Of a stretch of DNA of 64,000 nt, positions 11,923-25,100 are shown piece by piece; the stretch's first letter is position 1; every line of letters starts with the position of its first letter. This stretch comes from Phoronis ovalis (lineage: Eukaryota > Phoronida > Phoronidae). The notes beneath the pieces were generated by a model that was not told the origin of the DNA, searched no databases, and saw nothing but the letters and a program-made list of their open reading frames with translations. A program made the translations under genes and the position numbers. The stretch lies in NCBI GenBank assembly GCA_028565635.1, contig JAOXYB010058055.1, forward strand, positions 1 through 64,000, given 5' to 3'.

Positions 11923-13002
11923 TTACTTTCCTAAAGCCATTTCCATTTGGCAAGTTCTCCAAAGCTGTTGAATGAGTGACGACATTTTTGACCGGTAAGG
12001 GTCATCACGGGGACAACTAGTAGCCACCGTTAGAGCACATCTCCAGTAAGCACAAGCACTGCTCATGTTGTTCAAAGCGCAATCAACCATACTGTTTTTA
12101 CAGGATTCACCTACAAAAATGACGACCAGAATGTATATTAACAATTCTGAAACCAACGACACCGACTGCGATCGAATGATTTAAAATATTGAAAAACAAC
12201 AATTGACTTAAACATGAATTTAGCAGTTGATTTTTGATTATTTTTTTTCAAATATATTTGGCATAAGGTCACAATTGATGTAATCGTAGTGGTGGCGCAA
12301 AGGCTGGCCGTGCTGGAAGTAGTCGATCCGTCAACTTTAAATTTATGATTTTTCCTTTTTTCCTCCTTGGCTCTGGCTTTTTTGTTTGTTTCTGTTTAAA
12401 AGGGAAATCATTGTACACGAGATTGGAACTAATATTAGCTTTTTAAAGTAGAATAAACCAAAATTTGATTGCATTATTTGAGCTAGGGCAAAGCTATGAA
12501 TTTTGTCAGTTGTTAGGTTGCATTTTTCTGGGCGTAGTCTACATAGTGGAATAGCAAAAAAAATTTGTGGTCAAGCCTGCACGAAAAATTAACTGGGAGT
12601 AGTATACATAATAATCTTCAGTTCTTAACAGGTAATTTTCTTCGCGCAATGTTTGGGAAATGTTTATAATGATTTAAGTTACATGAAATTACTTAAGAAG
12701 GGGAGGGGGAAATCAATTGTGTCCTTATACCATTTACGGAACTTTATAAAATGCATGGTGCAAGTATTACTGTTTAGTGATTCAACTGCTCTATTATTCT
12801 TGTATTATTCAGCGCAATTATTATAAATAGCTCTAAACTCAAACGCCAAATGAAATTTACGAAGTACGTAAATTCGTTGAGATATGTATGAATAAAACGG
12901 ATATGAAAATATATCTATAAGAATCAAATATAAATACATACCTGCAGCATAATATACAGACAAACAAGTTGCCAGTATCAAAATAAATATTGTTTTTCCC
13001 AT
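11923..13002 (-). CDS. Small secreted six-cysteine peptide
   Basis: Coding exon 1 is 13002-12942 and exon 2 begins at 12110. The junction is phase 1 (donor GCTGCAG|GTATGT, acceptor TTTTTGTAG). The frame ends at TAA 11925-11923, giving about 82 residues. Residues 1-20 are a clear signal peptide (MGKTIFILILATCLSVYYAA). The mature part holds six cysteines spaced C-x6-C-x8-C-x4-C-x7-C, with the last in WRTC, and is predicted to be disulfide-bonded and secreted. A donor-like GTAAGC overlaps the stop codon. Splicing from 11927 to an exon at 11745 gives the same last codon and again an immediate stop, so the third exon is probably untranslated. It could be an effector, hormone-like or antimicrobial peptide; no family is recognised. 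Confidence 0.65.
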
Positions 13003-13096
13003 ATCTGCTTAAGAATTATTATAAGACTTTTGCTGCACTATATGCGAGTGGCTGACGAGTATGAGAATTGTCTGCTGACAATACAGCTCAACTTGA

Positions 13097-13103
13097 CTTT
13101 ATA
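13097..13103 (-). promoter_or_regulatory. TATA box of the cysteine-rich peptide gene
   Basis: TATAAAG on the minus strand lies about 95 bp upstream of the start codon at 13002. That spacing allows a transcription start near 13070 and a short leader. It is the clearest TATA box in the window, consistent with a tissue-specific, highly expressed gene. Confidence 0.5.
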
Positions 13104-16100
13104 ACTTCAAGAACGACAAGCAAAACGAACAACATCCGTGGAAATACCAATATTATTTCGTTGATAAATATAAGATAAACATAGACAATGAGGAAATTAT
13201 CAAGAAGATGGGTTAACTGCGCATTAGACTATATAACAGTGATAATATCAATTCATAAATATTGACAAAGCCATCATTGGGTATATTATATTGGTCACAA
13301 TTATGAGCATACTTTCTGTGAACCCACCATCATGTTTACTGGTAAGGAATTAAAATAGTTCAGACGTGATGACTGTGATAAAACTTATATCTACACTTGG
13401 AAAATGAACTGATACTGCTGGAGATAAACTCGATAAATGTCATTTGACACACGTATTCTTATATATGTCCATCCATTCATGTTGACTTTGAAAAATAACA
13501 CCTGTAGTCAGTTAGCATAAAAACTGCTGCATACTATCCAGTTGCATTTAAAATGTGTTCAAGCTTAAAAACACACTTAAGTTTGTAATTGTTTTTTTTT
13601 TTGGGGGGGGTTGTTTCCAGAATTAATCATCCATGCGCTTTGTATCATATCTCAGTAAGATTTTTTTGGTAATTTACTAGATGAGTCACTACTCATGAAG
13701 GGTACCCATGTGTGAGTTAAGTGATATAAAAGAAATATCTGTTTCCGTGATTCCATCTTATTAAAAATTATGTTTCTTTCCAGTTGAATTTTAGGACGGA
13801 GAAGAACAAAGTGGGATATATTTTGCTCATCCGTTTAATATAGTTACAGATCCCATCTCTTTTACTTTTGTCACATTTAAGAGGAACACTCAAGCTCTTG
13901 TTTTAAACTTAATAAACGATACCGACAAAAATGTTAAACTCCCGCAAATACTTCTCTCTGCCCCACTCTTCCTTGCATATGCCTAACACTGGATTATAAC
14001 TCTAGATTTTTTTTATTTGCAACCTCATCCCAGAAATTTTCAGTGTAATTCTGAGTAACCTTAGATACATGAAAACAGTCCTTACATATGGATTAATATA
14101 TTCACCAAACTCTTAATTGTATTTGACGACAGATGGCGCTAACTGTGACTATTAATCACTGATGTGATGTGACATTTTTAAAGAATTCAGAGATATCAAC
14201 CTGGATATGACGAACCTCCGGCATGAGCCGTCAAATCTTGCATCAGTGCCTGCAATGTGACCCAATAAATGTATTGTAATGGGATTCAAACGCTTAAAGT
14301 TTATTTTCAGATACAAAATTTGATTCTTCATGTTTTACAAATTATAGTGTTGGAAAGTCCCAGATTTCACTAAAAAAGCATCTAAACTTCTTGTGTTTCC
14401 AGTAGATCAGATCATATTTGGAGAGTGATTGGTAGACATCCTTAATTTAACTTTGTGGATATATAAAACACGTGCTCTGTGAATAATGCCAGAATAATGG
14501 CACATAGTATAAAAAGAAGCTTTTAGCTTTCCCGACGGAAGTTTTCCGAAAATAAGCCTTTCCCAAGAAATGATATAGACAGCGCCACTTATTTTCGAAA
14601 ATATCCATATGCGCATCCTTGTGTCTATTATTTTGATTGCGCGTGCAACTGGAAGTTGATTAGCCTTTCTTTAACATGGATTTTAAAAGCAATGTAAAAG
14701 GGCCGTTGGTTTTTAGTGCTGTTAGTACCTTTTTGAGTTTTTCTCGAATATTCTCCCAATGCTGTGAAAACATAACAGTACAATCGTGCGAGAACGAAAT
14801 TCACGCCGACAGGTGAACATTTTTAGTGTATTTTAAATATTAATTTTGACTTAAATTTGCTTTCAATGATGTCCTTCTGTCAGAAGAACCCCTTTTACTT
14901 TTATACGACGACGTTTTTGTTCGAAATAAATGTCCTTAAATGAATGGTCTTTTCCGCGAATTTTGGAACGATCTTGCATACCTATTTCGTTGTTGAGTGA
15001 TGCTAGTTGTAGCACAATATTTTTATATTCTTTCTTTCTGGCCTATATGCAGTTATTTTCCAAATATCCACCCTGGGGTGATCTGCCAAACGGCTATTTC
15101 CGAAAGGCCACCCAGGGCATGTCTCCGGAAAATAAAATTTTATCAGCCATACAATATAAGTTTATGAAATATTTTTAAGATATCTACGTTTTGTTCTGAC
15201 CTGCATTTTATATATTTTGCAGCACTTCGAGACTGACTCTTTTGCTGAAAATGTTAAATTTGTGACATTATATTTTTAAAGGGCGCAGATCACAAACAAA
15301 AAGTTATTAAGCATTTGACATTTCCACTAAAACATTGTAACATTTATGTCATCTAAAAGTACTTATAGGGTTTTTCCTCATTTAGTAATAGTAAATATTA
15401 TAATTTGCATAAAAAATTAATTTTAAAGTATTATGAAGGACCATGTTCAAAAATGATAATAATCCAGTGTTTCATATCCATCGAGTTACCTTTACCTGGG
15501 ACTAATAAAACTAGTTTTATTAGTCCCAGCCTTTACATGTCTTTATTTTCAGAATTATATTAGTCATCAGAAAAAAATTCGTGTCGGGTCAGCCGTGCCT
15601 GGCACTACAAGGCACAACTGACTCCTTGGAATACTGTTACAACTTTAATGATCGTAAAAAATTCAAAGAAAGACAGAAAGAAAAACGTGAAGAAACGCTT
15701 TCATCCGGGCCTTTGTGATTTTCTTCGTTTATGATTTAAAACCAGTGTGAACATCGCACTACAAGAGGCGCCCCCACGAACAAACATCGTGTACCTTTAT
15801 TGTGTTTATTAGTCATTGGCAATGACCTATTTTACCTGTAGAATACAATCTATCACGTGACTTTAATTCAACTTACCTTATGTGTCAACCGTTAAACGCA
15901 CTCGAGAAAACAAGGTTCCGGGTATTGTGTGGAAGTGTATTTTTCTTTCGAATGCTTGTTTATCTTATAATTAACTGGATTGTGTTTACTATATTTAAGA
16001 TTATCTATTAGTGGCGTTAATTTTCACACATAGAGTAGACGATTAAACCTGTAGGCGATGTGTATTTGGTCGTAACAAGTTTAGACTATCAGGTGTGGAT

Positions 16101-16111
16101 TTTAATTCAAC
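13104..16111. other. Intergenic region upstream of the bark homologue
   Basis: This 3 kb stretch has only short open frames (for example 14930-15178) without recognisable protein or splice partners. It contains a T12-G9 homopolymer run near 13590-13611 and the palindromic element at 15489-15536. The bark promoter must lie in its right end, but no TATA box is evident. Confidence 0.5.
15489..15536. mobile_element. 34 bp perfect palindrome flanked by 7 bp direct repeats
   Basis: Positions 15496-15529 are a perfect palindrome. The left arm is CTGGGACTAATAAAACT and the right arm is its exact reverse complement, with no loop. It is bounded exactly by the direct repeat CCTTTAC at 15489-15495 and 15530-15536, as expected of a target-site duplication. 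The same arrangement occurs at 52367-52419 and, slightly decayed, at 43363-43413. Confidence 0.65.
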
Positions 16112-19100
16112 ATGGCCGACAAAGGACATTTAACGATGTTCTTGTGTGTTTATGTATTTTTATTAAATTTAACTTATACACATGCTATAATAAAAACTGG
16201 TGGAGTGATTGATAGAGATGACACGTATAGAAAATCTGAGAGTCCATTTCTAGTAACGAGAAATTTAGAAATTGCAAAAGGATCACAATTAACGATAGAA
16301 CCAGGAGTTGAAATGAGATTTGAACCTGGGGTCAAACTAGTTGTTAATGGAACTCTTGTTGCAAAGGTAAGTTTTCTAAGAATTAAAAAACCAAGGTAAA
16401 ATAATCTATTGATATTGCTCGATGAATTGTCTATCTGCATAATGAATTTGAAGGCAAACAGTGTGTTTTATATTATACGAGGTACATGGTTTAAAATTGA
16501 CATGACATAGATGCGAATAACGAAATAGCTGATTTTTCAAATTGTAATCAGTGAGATTTCTGGTTTAATAGAGAAAGCCGTGGATAATTAAACTGGTGTA
16601 CCAATATATGTTCTTCTTTAAGTGTGAAAAATGGTATCAAAGCAATGGAAGGCTCGGAGTAGTAATTGTCACGTGTTGTACTAATTATAAAATAATAATA
16701 AATACTTTTCAACTTAATTATTAGGGATCATAGCTACCAGTATATAGTGTTTTCTTTATGAACCAATTAATCCATGTGAACAAGTCAGCCTGGTAAGATT
16801 ATTTGAGAGTCGAGGTAGTTATTTCAGTTGGGCATAATATTTCATTATATATCCATAATGATCCAGGTAATGTATGGAGTTTGGCCCTCTTTAATTTATC
16901 AAGCCTTTTATCATGTCAGAGATTATCTTTACTTATGTTCATTACTATGTTGACACCTTCATAAAAAGTGCTAATATGTACCTTCAAATATAAAAGTTGA
17001 ACCTCATTGCTGTAACTGAATGTACCTGTATCAGAAACAAGATTAATATTTAGTACTCACTGACCTGTAAACATTTAATTGTCATCAAGGGATTAAATGT
17101 TTGTATTGAAATTAACAAAATAATTTATATCATCTTACCTGTTATTAAAGTCACAGGTATTCAGTTTTTCTTGTCAGAATTGTAAATACATTTTTGAATT
17201 AAATTTGACTTACAATTTAAATCAAATTAATCAAAAGCTGCAAAAAATCTTTTTTATATACAAGTCAGTAATTCAAATCCACTATTAATTTCAGAGTTGT
17301 CTAAACTACTCTCAAAATGCATGCAACATTAAAACAGTTAGTATTATTGTCCATTCAAAATTTTAATTTAAAATTATGTTTTAATACATGCACAAATGTG
17401 TTGTATTATGATTTTAAAATAAATTAATTGATTGCATTATTATTCCCTTTTCAAACAGAAGTCTAGACCAAACAATATACCAGAGAAAAAAAAATAATCT
17501 AGGTAAATAATCCACTGTCACATATTTTAAACTGCAAATAAATACATGTAAAAGCATTTCTCAGAAATTGATTAGACATTTGGAACAGGAGAATTGAGTG
17601 ATATTAGTGAGGACTACATGGATTTATCGTTAATCGTTCAGGACAATATTTTTTTTGATATTTAGAATTGTGTTGGCACAATATTATTATTATAGGCATA
17701 TATTTATTTGCTAATGCTACAGTTGTTAATATAATAGGAATGAGTAAAGAAAACCCCTACATAGTTGGGCTACTGTATAGTTAAATAACATGTTTGCCTT
17801 TTATCATTTTTAAACCATTTATTTCAATCACTAGTGTGTACTTTAAAGTTTTATCTTGACAGCTGATTTCTACGAATGAATTTAACAAATATGCAATTGG
17901 CAATCTGGTTGTGCAATCTGACATGAGAGATCAAGCATGCAGCAAGCAGTTTGGAGCAATAACATTTTTTCAATTATAATTGTTAAATATTAGTGTCATG
18001 TGTACAACGTATTTTCTAAGCTAATAAATCTTAATTCACGGATAAATAAAGCTGAATGTTAAACTTTCTAGTATTAACATAGGCCCACCGGGAACATATA
18101 TTGGGCTCTGAAGATACACTGTTTTTTAAATCGGTAGTCTATTACCAGGGCACAGATGTGTGATTGTTTTGGTTCAGACTTTCGAGCTAGGTAGGCCTAA
18201 CTCTATCTTGTAATACTAATCAATTAAAAATCCTGCGGGTAATTTCATTTTGTAGGACGGATATCCTCCGTAAAGTGTTCTAAAATACCACCTATGAATA
18301 ACATATTGCATAAGATGATGAAGTCTAAAAAGCAGAATTCCCTATTTTATGTAATTTGTTTTCAGGGTACAGCGGCAGACAGGATTAGGTTTACTAAGAA
18401 TCCAGATCTTCCAACAGGACCCAGATCTCTCGTCCCTGAAACAGTAAGACTGATTGAGGGACCTTCGAAAGATAGATTCTTTCCCCATGAAATCGCAGGG
18501 CCGAATGTTTTCGAAGGAAGACTGCAGTTTTTTCACAAGAATAAATGGAGATATGTATGTACGAACTACCAAGAGTGAGTGCATTTTATTTGACATACAG
18601 AATTTAATTTTATAGATGCAACTGTAGTTGCAGGATGCTTGATGCACCCTTAATGCATTTCAGTCACCCTCGTAAATAATCAAAGCGATTCAAATAATAT
18701 TATGTCTAGTTTGTAACTGTGTTACATAAGAAATTCATTGTTTTTTTTTCGTACAACTAAGCTTCAGAATAAATTAAACATCACAGTCTAGATGTATTTA
18801 ATCTACAAAGCAAGTCTATGAGATTCTGTGTCAATTCATTGATTGTGAAAAAGAACTATATAAAATATGTGTTTTTGGCAGAGCTTTTAAAGGAAAATTA
18901 AAATAGAATGAGGATAATATTATGCATTGTTTTTAATAGAGACAATTGTGAAAACATTATATTTTTGCTGTTTACTTAAACATCAAACAGGCTTCTTGTT
19001 AATTTTTGTTTTCATATTTTTTTTAAAACAGATGGACGCAAAATGATGCAAATGTTGCATGCCATCATCTTGGTTTCCGCTCAGGAAATTACAGCTTCAA

Positions 19101-22100
19101 CTTCACTGCTGACAATGAAACACTGTATATGCATCACATGGCATACCCAAGTCCAGAATGTCTTGGGAGTGAGGATGACACCCTAAACTGTCCAGGAAAT
19201 GGTGGAATTCAGATCGGGCACGACATCTGTGGTATGTGTTCCCTCTTTTATAAAATTAATTTATGTAGATTGGTCTATAAACATGCAGCTTTATTTGGAA
19301 AACTTTGCAGATAAGCATTCTTGTGTTTCTGTTCATTTTATTTCATTTGACTCGATTATCAAATGAATATTCATTGCCAATCAGCTCTGATTGGTTATAG
19401 CAAGAATATTAGAAGGTAAACATGCACGAGTTGTGTCATGTGTGACCCCAAAGATGTGTTAGCTTAGTTAGGTGGTTTGATCATCAAAGCATACATACTC
19501 AGTTTTGAAAAATTTAAATTATAAAGTTCCCAATGCAAGCTTGTACTAATTTACCTATTTCAATGAGCAGATATTAATTCCGCTGGATCAGTGTAAGAAA
19601 TTATTTTTAAATCAACACATTACATAAGATGCAAGTGAAAGTTATTGACAGTGTCTTGAGATCAAATATATAACAAGGGAAAATAGAATAGTACATAGTC
19701 ATCGACCTGAATATGAGTTTTGTGGTCCTCTGTAATTTAAAACATGATACTTGCATTATAATACTATGACCTTGTTTCAATAGATATCCTAATATCACTG
19801 AAGCAAATGAACAAAAGTTTTTATGATGTGGAAAATCATTGTTGGGATAGATCATATTCGTTTATTAATGTTTTCATCCATTTAATTTCCATATTTTGGA
19901 CGATTAATTTATTTTAAAGCTGTTCTAAATTACAATTTTCTGTCCCATTCCCATTCTGAACAGTGCGACTAACTGTTCTGTAAATGTAAAGAAGCTGAAT
20001 TTCAAGTCTCGTCCAACTGGGATATTGAGAGATAACATGAGGTCTGAGTGCATTGAAACATGTCAACTTCTCTAACCTAAAAAGAGAGTTGAAGTAAAAA
20101 TATATGTAAAGTAATTTATTATGCAGCAGGATGAATACAGTTTTACTCATTAAGTAACTATACTGTTTTATTTTGTGAATTGTAATTTAGCCTTCATATC
20201 CTCCTAGTACAAACTTGGGCAATAGAAAGGGTATTATTATCACATATTTGAGGAAAAAAATTGTTGATATATATCCAATACATATATACAATATGTGAAT
20301 TTACATTTCATAGTGGATTGAAAATAACATCAGATTTGCAACATGTTGTCCTCCTGCAAGTCCAAATGTATCTAGAGTCATGAAATGTTTATAAAACTCT
20401 GCTTATTTTTTCTTGTCAGTAGTCATTTTAAATGGTATCAAATGTAGCCTAACTTTGTCTTTATGAAGAACTGCAGAAAAATGGCAAATTAATACCAAAA
20501 ATCCAAAAAGCAGAGTTGCTTAACTTATCAAAATGATATGAAACACTGTTGCTTCCTTTGCTATTCCTTATAATTAATACATTTTATGTTAACTTCCATG
20601 TTTTGATTTCATTTATTGGTCGTTTTTCAGAGCTTCAAAGAACTATTTATTTACGATGTGAGGATCGATTCTTTGACACCTTCGCAGTCAATCACTGGCA
20701 TGGAATAGAATTCCTCAACTCAACATCTAAGTTAATGCCTCATAGCCAACATGTAAATTTCTTTCTGAATGTATCTCTGTCAGTACTGGAATATGTTGAT
20801 GTTGGTAAGTTATTAATTGACTATGATAGAAAATTACAAATTTCTTATTAAAAAAATCCACAATTTTTTTATGAAGATCTGACAATAATAAAATTTTGTT
20901 TACAAATAAACTTAGAAAAACCTATTGTTAATTCATTTCAAAGTTATATTATGGGTAATTTTATAATCTGGTTGAATATTTTGTAAATCACTGCTAGAAC
21001 TAGTAGGTGTTTGTGTTTAAGTTTTTGATTCGTCAGTACTTTGTATACAGTGATATCTGTTGTTAGCTGTCATAAGACTAACTTGTGATTTACACTAAAT
21101 ATAACTAACTACTAGATCTTACACATTTACTGAGACAAAACGTTGTATTATTATAGTTGTATGCCATAAATATGGACATGATCTCAAGAAATTTACAAGA
21201 TAGTAGGCACGGTCTCTGTATTATCTTGATACTGTTTCTGAAATTATCTTATGACCCTTTTGTAGAATACGCTGGTGTTGATTCTGTGCGACGTCCTGTT
21301 GCAGCTGTATCGGCCAGTCCTATTCCTCCAGTTTTTATCAACTTACATGTCATGAACAATGCCTTCGACGCCATGAATTTTTCAGAAGTAAATGGAAGCG
21401 TTTACATGGTTGGGAGTAAGATATATAATAACAGAGGTAAACAGTTGCTTAATGTGAACAACTTGATTTGTAAAGAAAGAGTATTGGTATTGGAATTTGC
21501 AATAATAATCTGGAGGTGCTGATGAAAAAAAAATTCTATCTGCGTAATTTGGGACGCGATGCATTAGTGAATTTGTCATAAATAATAGAAGATGCTGTTC
21601 ATAATGCGAAAGCCAAATATCAGATGAATGTTTCCTTTGGATCTTCATATATGTTCAGTTAAGAATGTAAAGTACAAATGATAAAGAGAACAGCTAGTAC
21701 TGTATTACAGCAGCAGAACATGATGTTGATAATGATATTATATAGATTTTGTTAAAAATATAACTGCATGTCAAAGATGTCAGTCAAAAAGTCAGAGATA
21801 TCAATTCCTGTATACAATATAATGGACTATAACTATTTTAAAGCATTATTTGAGACACAAATGTTTCATTTTGTAGGACATGGTATGAGAGTCAAATCTC
21901 ATCTTGGACGTGTTTGGTTGGAACAGACAGATATTTATGACAATGGAGGGGATGGTGTACATTTACGCATGGTACAGTACACATATGAACCATGGCTGAT
22001 CAATGATCGAGACACTTTCTGTCGAGCTCCCGTCTCAGGCTCTGCAAAAACATTTCCTGTCATTTGGCATGGGAAACCCTCGGGCTATTCATCGAGGCCT

Positions 22101-25100
22101 TGTTTCCAGGTATGTAAGATTTAACAGGGGATAAGTATAACATGGTCGTTCTAAACAGTAGTTACAAGATGTCTGGTGTAAGCTAGATACTTAAAGTAGT
22201 AGCTATCAGCTAACCAATGGAGCTGCTTATAGGTGTTTTGTGTAGGCTAGTATAATGTAAGCCAGGAAGAAGATTTTTATTAATTTATATTAAATCTATC
22301 AACATCTCCTAGTTAGTCAATTGGTAACAACTGTGGTTGGTTCTTTCAGACTGTGCAGACTTTAGATAAGCGGCGAATCACAGTAAATTTTTTAGAAATG
22401 GACATCGCTCCTGATGCTGAAGGCTATCTTGAAATAAGAGACGGCCGTTATCATGACAGTCCATTATTGGGAAACCTTACCATTGTTAATGGTACACAAT
22501 ATGGATTGCCCCAGTCTGTAACAACAAATGGAAAATACATCACTATAAAATTTGGTTGGAAGGTAATTGGAAGATTAGTTTGTACTAACACAAATGCAAA
22601 GTCGTTTCAATAAATTTATCATTGTAATATTCTCAGAATTAATTGCACTATCATACATATTTTGTCATGTGTTAGCATACAAGTAAAACAAAGTTGTTTG
22701 GAGGAAACAGTGGAATTGTGCAAGAAAAAGTGAGTGGTCTGCTATTCATCATGTAGAACTATTGCAGAATGAGAGCAATGCACATTAAAATGACCAGTGC
22801 AAGACCGGTCTAGCACTTGAAGAATATGCTGTCATTTATAAGTTAGATAATTAAAAGTATATTTTAAGTTTTTCAATTTGTGATTAAAAAAAAATATGTA
22901 TTTTCAGGTTCCATCCATGGGTTGTTTCAGCCCTCGATCTTGTATCAAATTTGCCATAGAGCTATCATCTGCTTATGGTAAGTTTTATTAGCGTGTTTAT
23001 AATACAGGCACAGTGATTTGTCATAAGAGAATTATGAGATGTGTTGCAGTCACAGTGTTCATTTTCTTTCTCTTTCTTAGCTTCAACTGCTTTATGTAAA
23101 TGTTACAGGTGAAGACATTATGTAATAACAAATGTATATAACTCGTATTCTGTTTAAAAAATATCCGTTGTTAATCTTTTTTTATAGATAAGACCCACGA
23201 CTTTCACCTTAACCAATGTAATATTTATAACAATACTGGCCGTGGTATTAATGTTGAAGGCATGAGAAGTTTGGTTAATATCAAGAATTCTGTTATTACT
23301 GGTAAGTAAATATCTTGCCTACAATTCACATTTGCCTTAACATTTAAAATATTTGATGTATGTAAAAAAAGGCTGAAAATTTATTTGTGCTGGAATTTAA
23401 TATGCATATGAATATACAGACCCTGTGGACACATCTGTATTTTTCAGCAGTTAATTTAAATATCTATTTTTACAGGTAACCAGTATGAAGCAGGCATTAG
23501 AATCTATGAAGGTGCGGGTGATATCATAATTAATAACACCATTGTAAAAAACAACTGGAATACTGGTGTTAATATTACATATTCTGGTGGACGTCGGATC
23601 ATACTCAATTCTGATATCAGTGAAAACCATGGTTACGGACTTTTCATTGAGCATTTAAAACTTAATCGCACTCGAAATGAAACTGAACAGAAAACAGAAA
23701 TTATGGGAGTAAAATTTCATTATAATGAAGGGATTGCTTTTAGAGTTGGAAACTACTGTCGATCATCTTTGACTGTAGTGAATGACAGTTCATCTTTTAT
23801 TGGTAATTTCGGAGACGCAGTGGAATTTATTTCATGTCTGACAGATGGATACAATGCAAATTTTACCATGCGTTGGGTGACATTTCGAGCTAACCGTGGC
23901 CATGCTTTTCGTGCAACTCCCATGTTGAATGCCATTGGACGTATTTGGAATTGTACTTTTGAGCAGCATAATTTAGGAGTTATCAGAGTTGATAATACAG
24001 ATGAGTTTATTAGAACTCGACTATACCAAAGATTGCCAGTTGACTATTCCATCATATGGAATCAGTTTCGTAACAATACTGGCCGGTACGTTGCCAGCTT
24101 GAGATTGACTCCCACAAGTACTGTACAGTTGCTTGATTTAATGTTCAATCAATTTCAAAATAATTTAATTGAACAGGCCTTTCCTACTTTGAATCCAAGA
24201 AGTCAAGCTAGTGGTGTTATTATCACTTCTTCACCTAAAGTTCGTGTTCGACGAAATAATCTTGATATGAAAGCTGGTACTTATAAGGCAATTTCAACAC
24301 ATCTGATGGATCCGTCTATTACCTTGGATTGTGCAGAGAACTACTGGGGATCACCTGCAGAACTTAATGATTGGGACTCAAAACTTGGTGAAATTTTCCA
24401 AATGATTTTTGACAGACGTGACCGTTTTGATTTAGCATTAGTTAACTTTGAGCCTGTTTTGAAATATAGCAATTTGCACACGACTGCTATTACTCAAAAC
24501 AACCAGGCCAAAGTACCAACATTTTCACGTTGTGCAAGTGATCAGACACAAGAATGTACTGGCTGTCCCCCAAATGACGTGTGTTTACTTGGTGGAGAGC
24601 TGAATGTACCATATACAACACTTCAAGGAGTATCATATCGCATTGATAGCGACATAAATATCTTGGATAATGGCCAGTTCAGAATAAATGCTGGATCCAC
24701 TCTTAAATTTGACAACTCCATTGGAATTCTTGTACAAGGTGAATTAAAAACATCTAGCTCTATGTCTTCTAAGGCCGTGTTCACAAAGAGTGAAGAAATG
24801 CTTTTTCAAAACAATACACATGTGATTGTTCAAGGACTAGAAGCTACTAATCAAGGACTACTGATGGTACAAATTGGAGATGAATGGGGCACAGTTTGTA
24901 ACAGGGTATGTATAACAATCTGACAATGAAAACTCTGTATCAACTGAACTTATCCATCCAAGTTCAGTAAAACTTTTTTCAACTGGTAAACTTTGATTTT
25001 TTAATTATGGAATATTTATTTGTTTTGTTTCAAAATTGAGCAAAAATATGATAAATGTTACAACAACTTTTCATATTCCTCATCCAGGGCTGGAACATTG

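Noticed and set aside
14930-15178. 82-codon open frame in the intergenic region
   Set aside because: No splice partners, no homology that I recognise, and unremarkable codon content.
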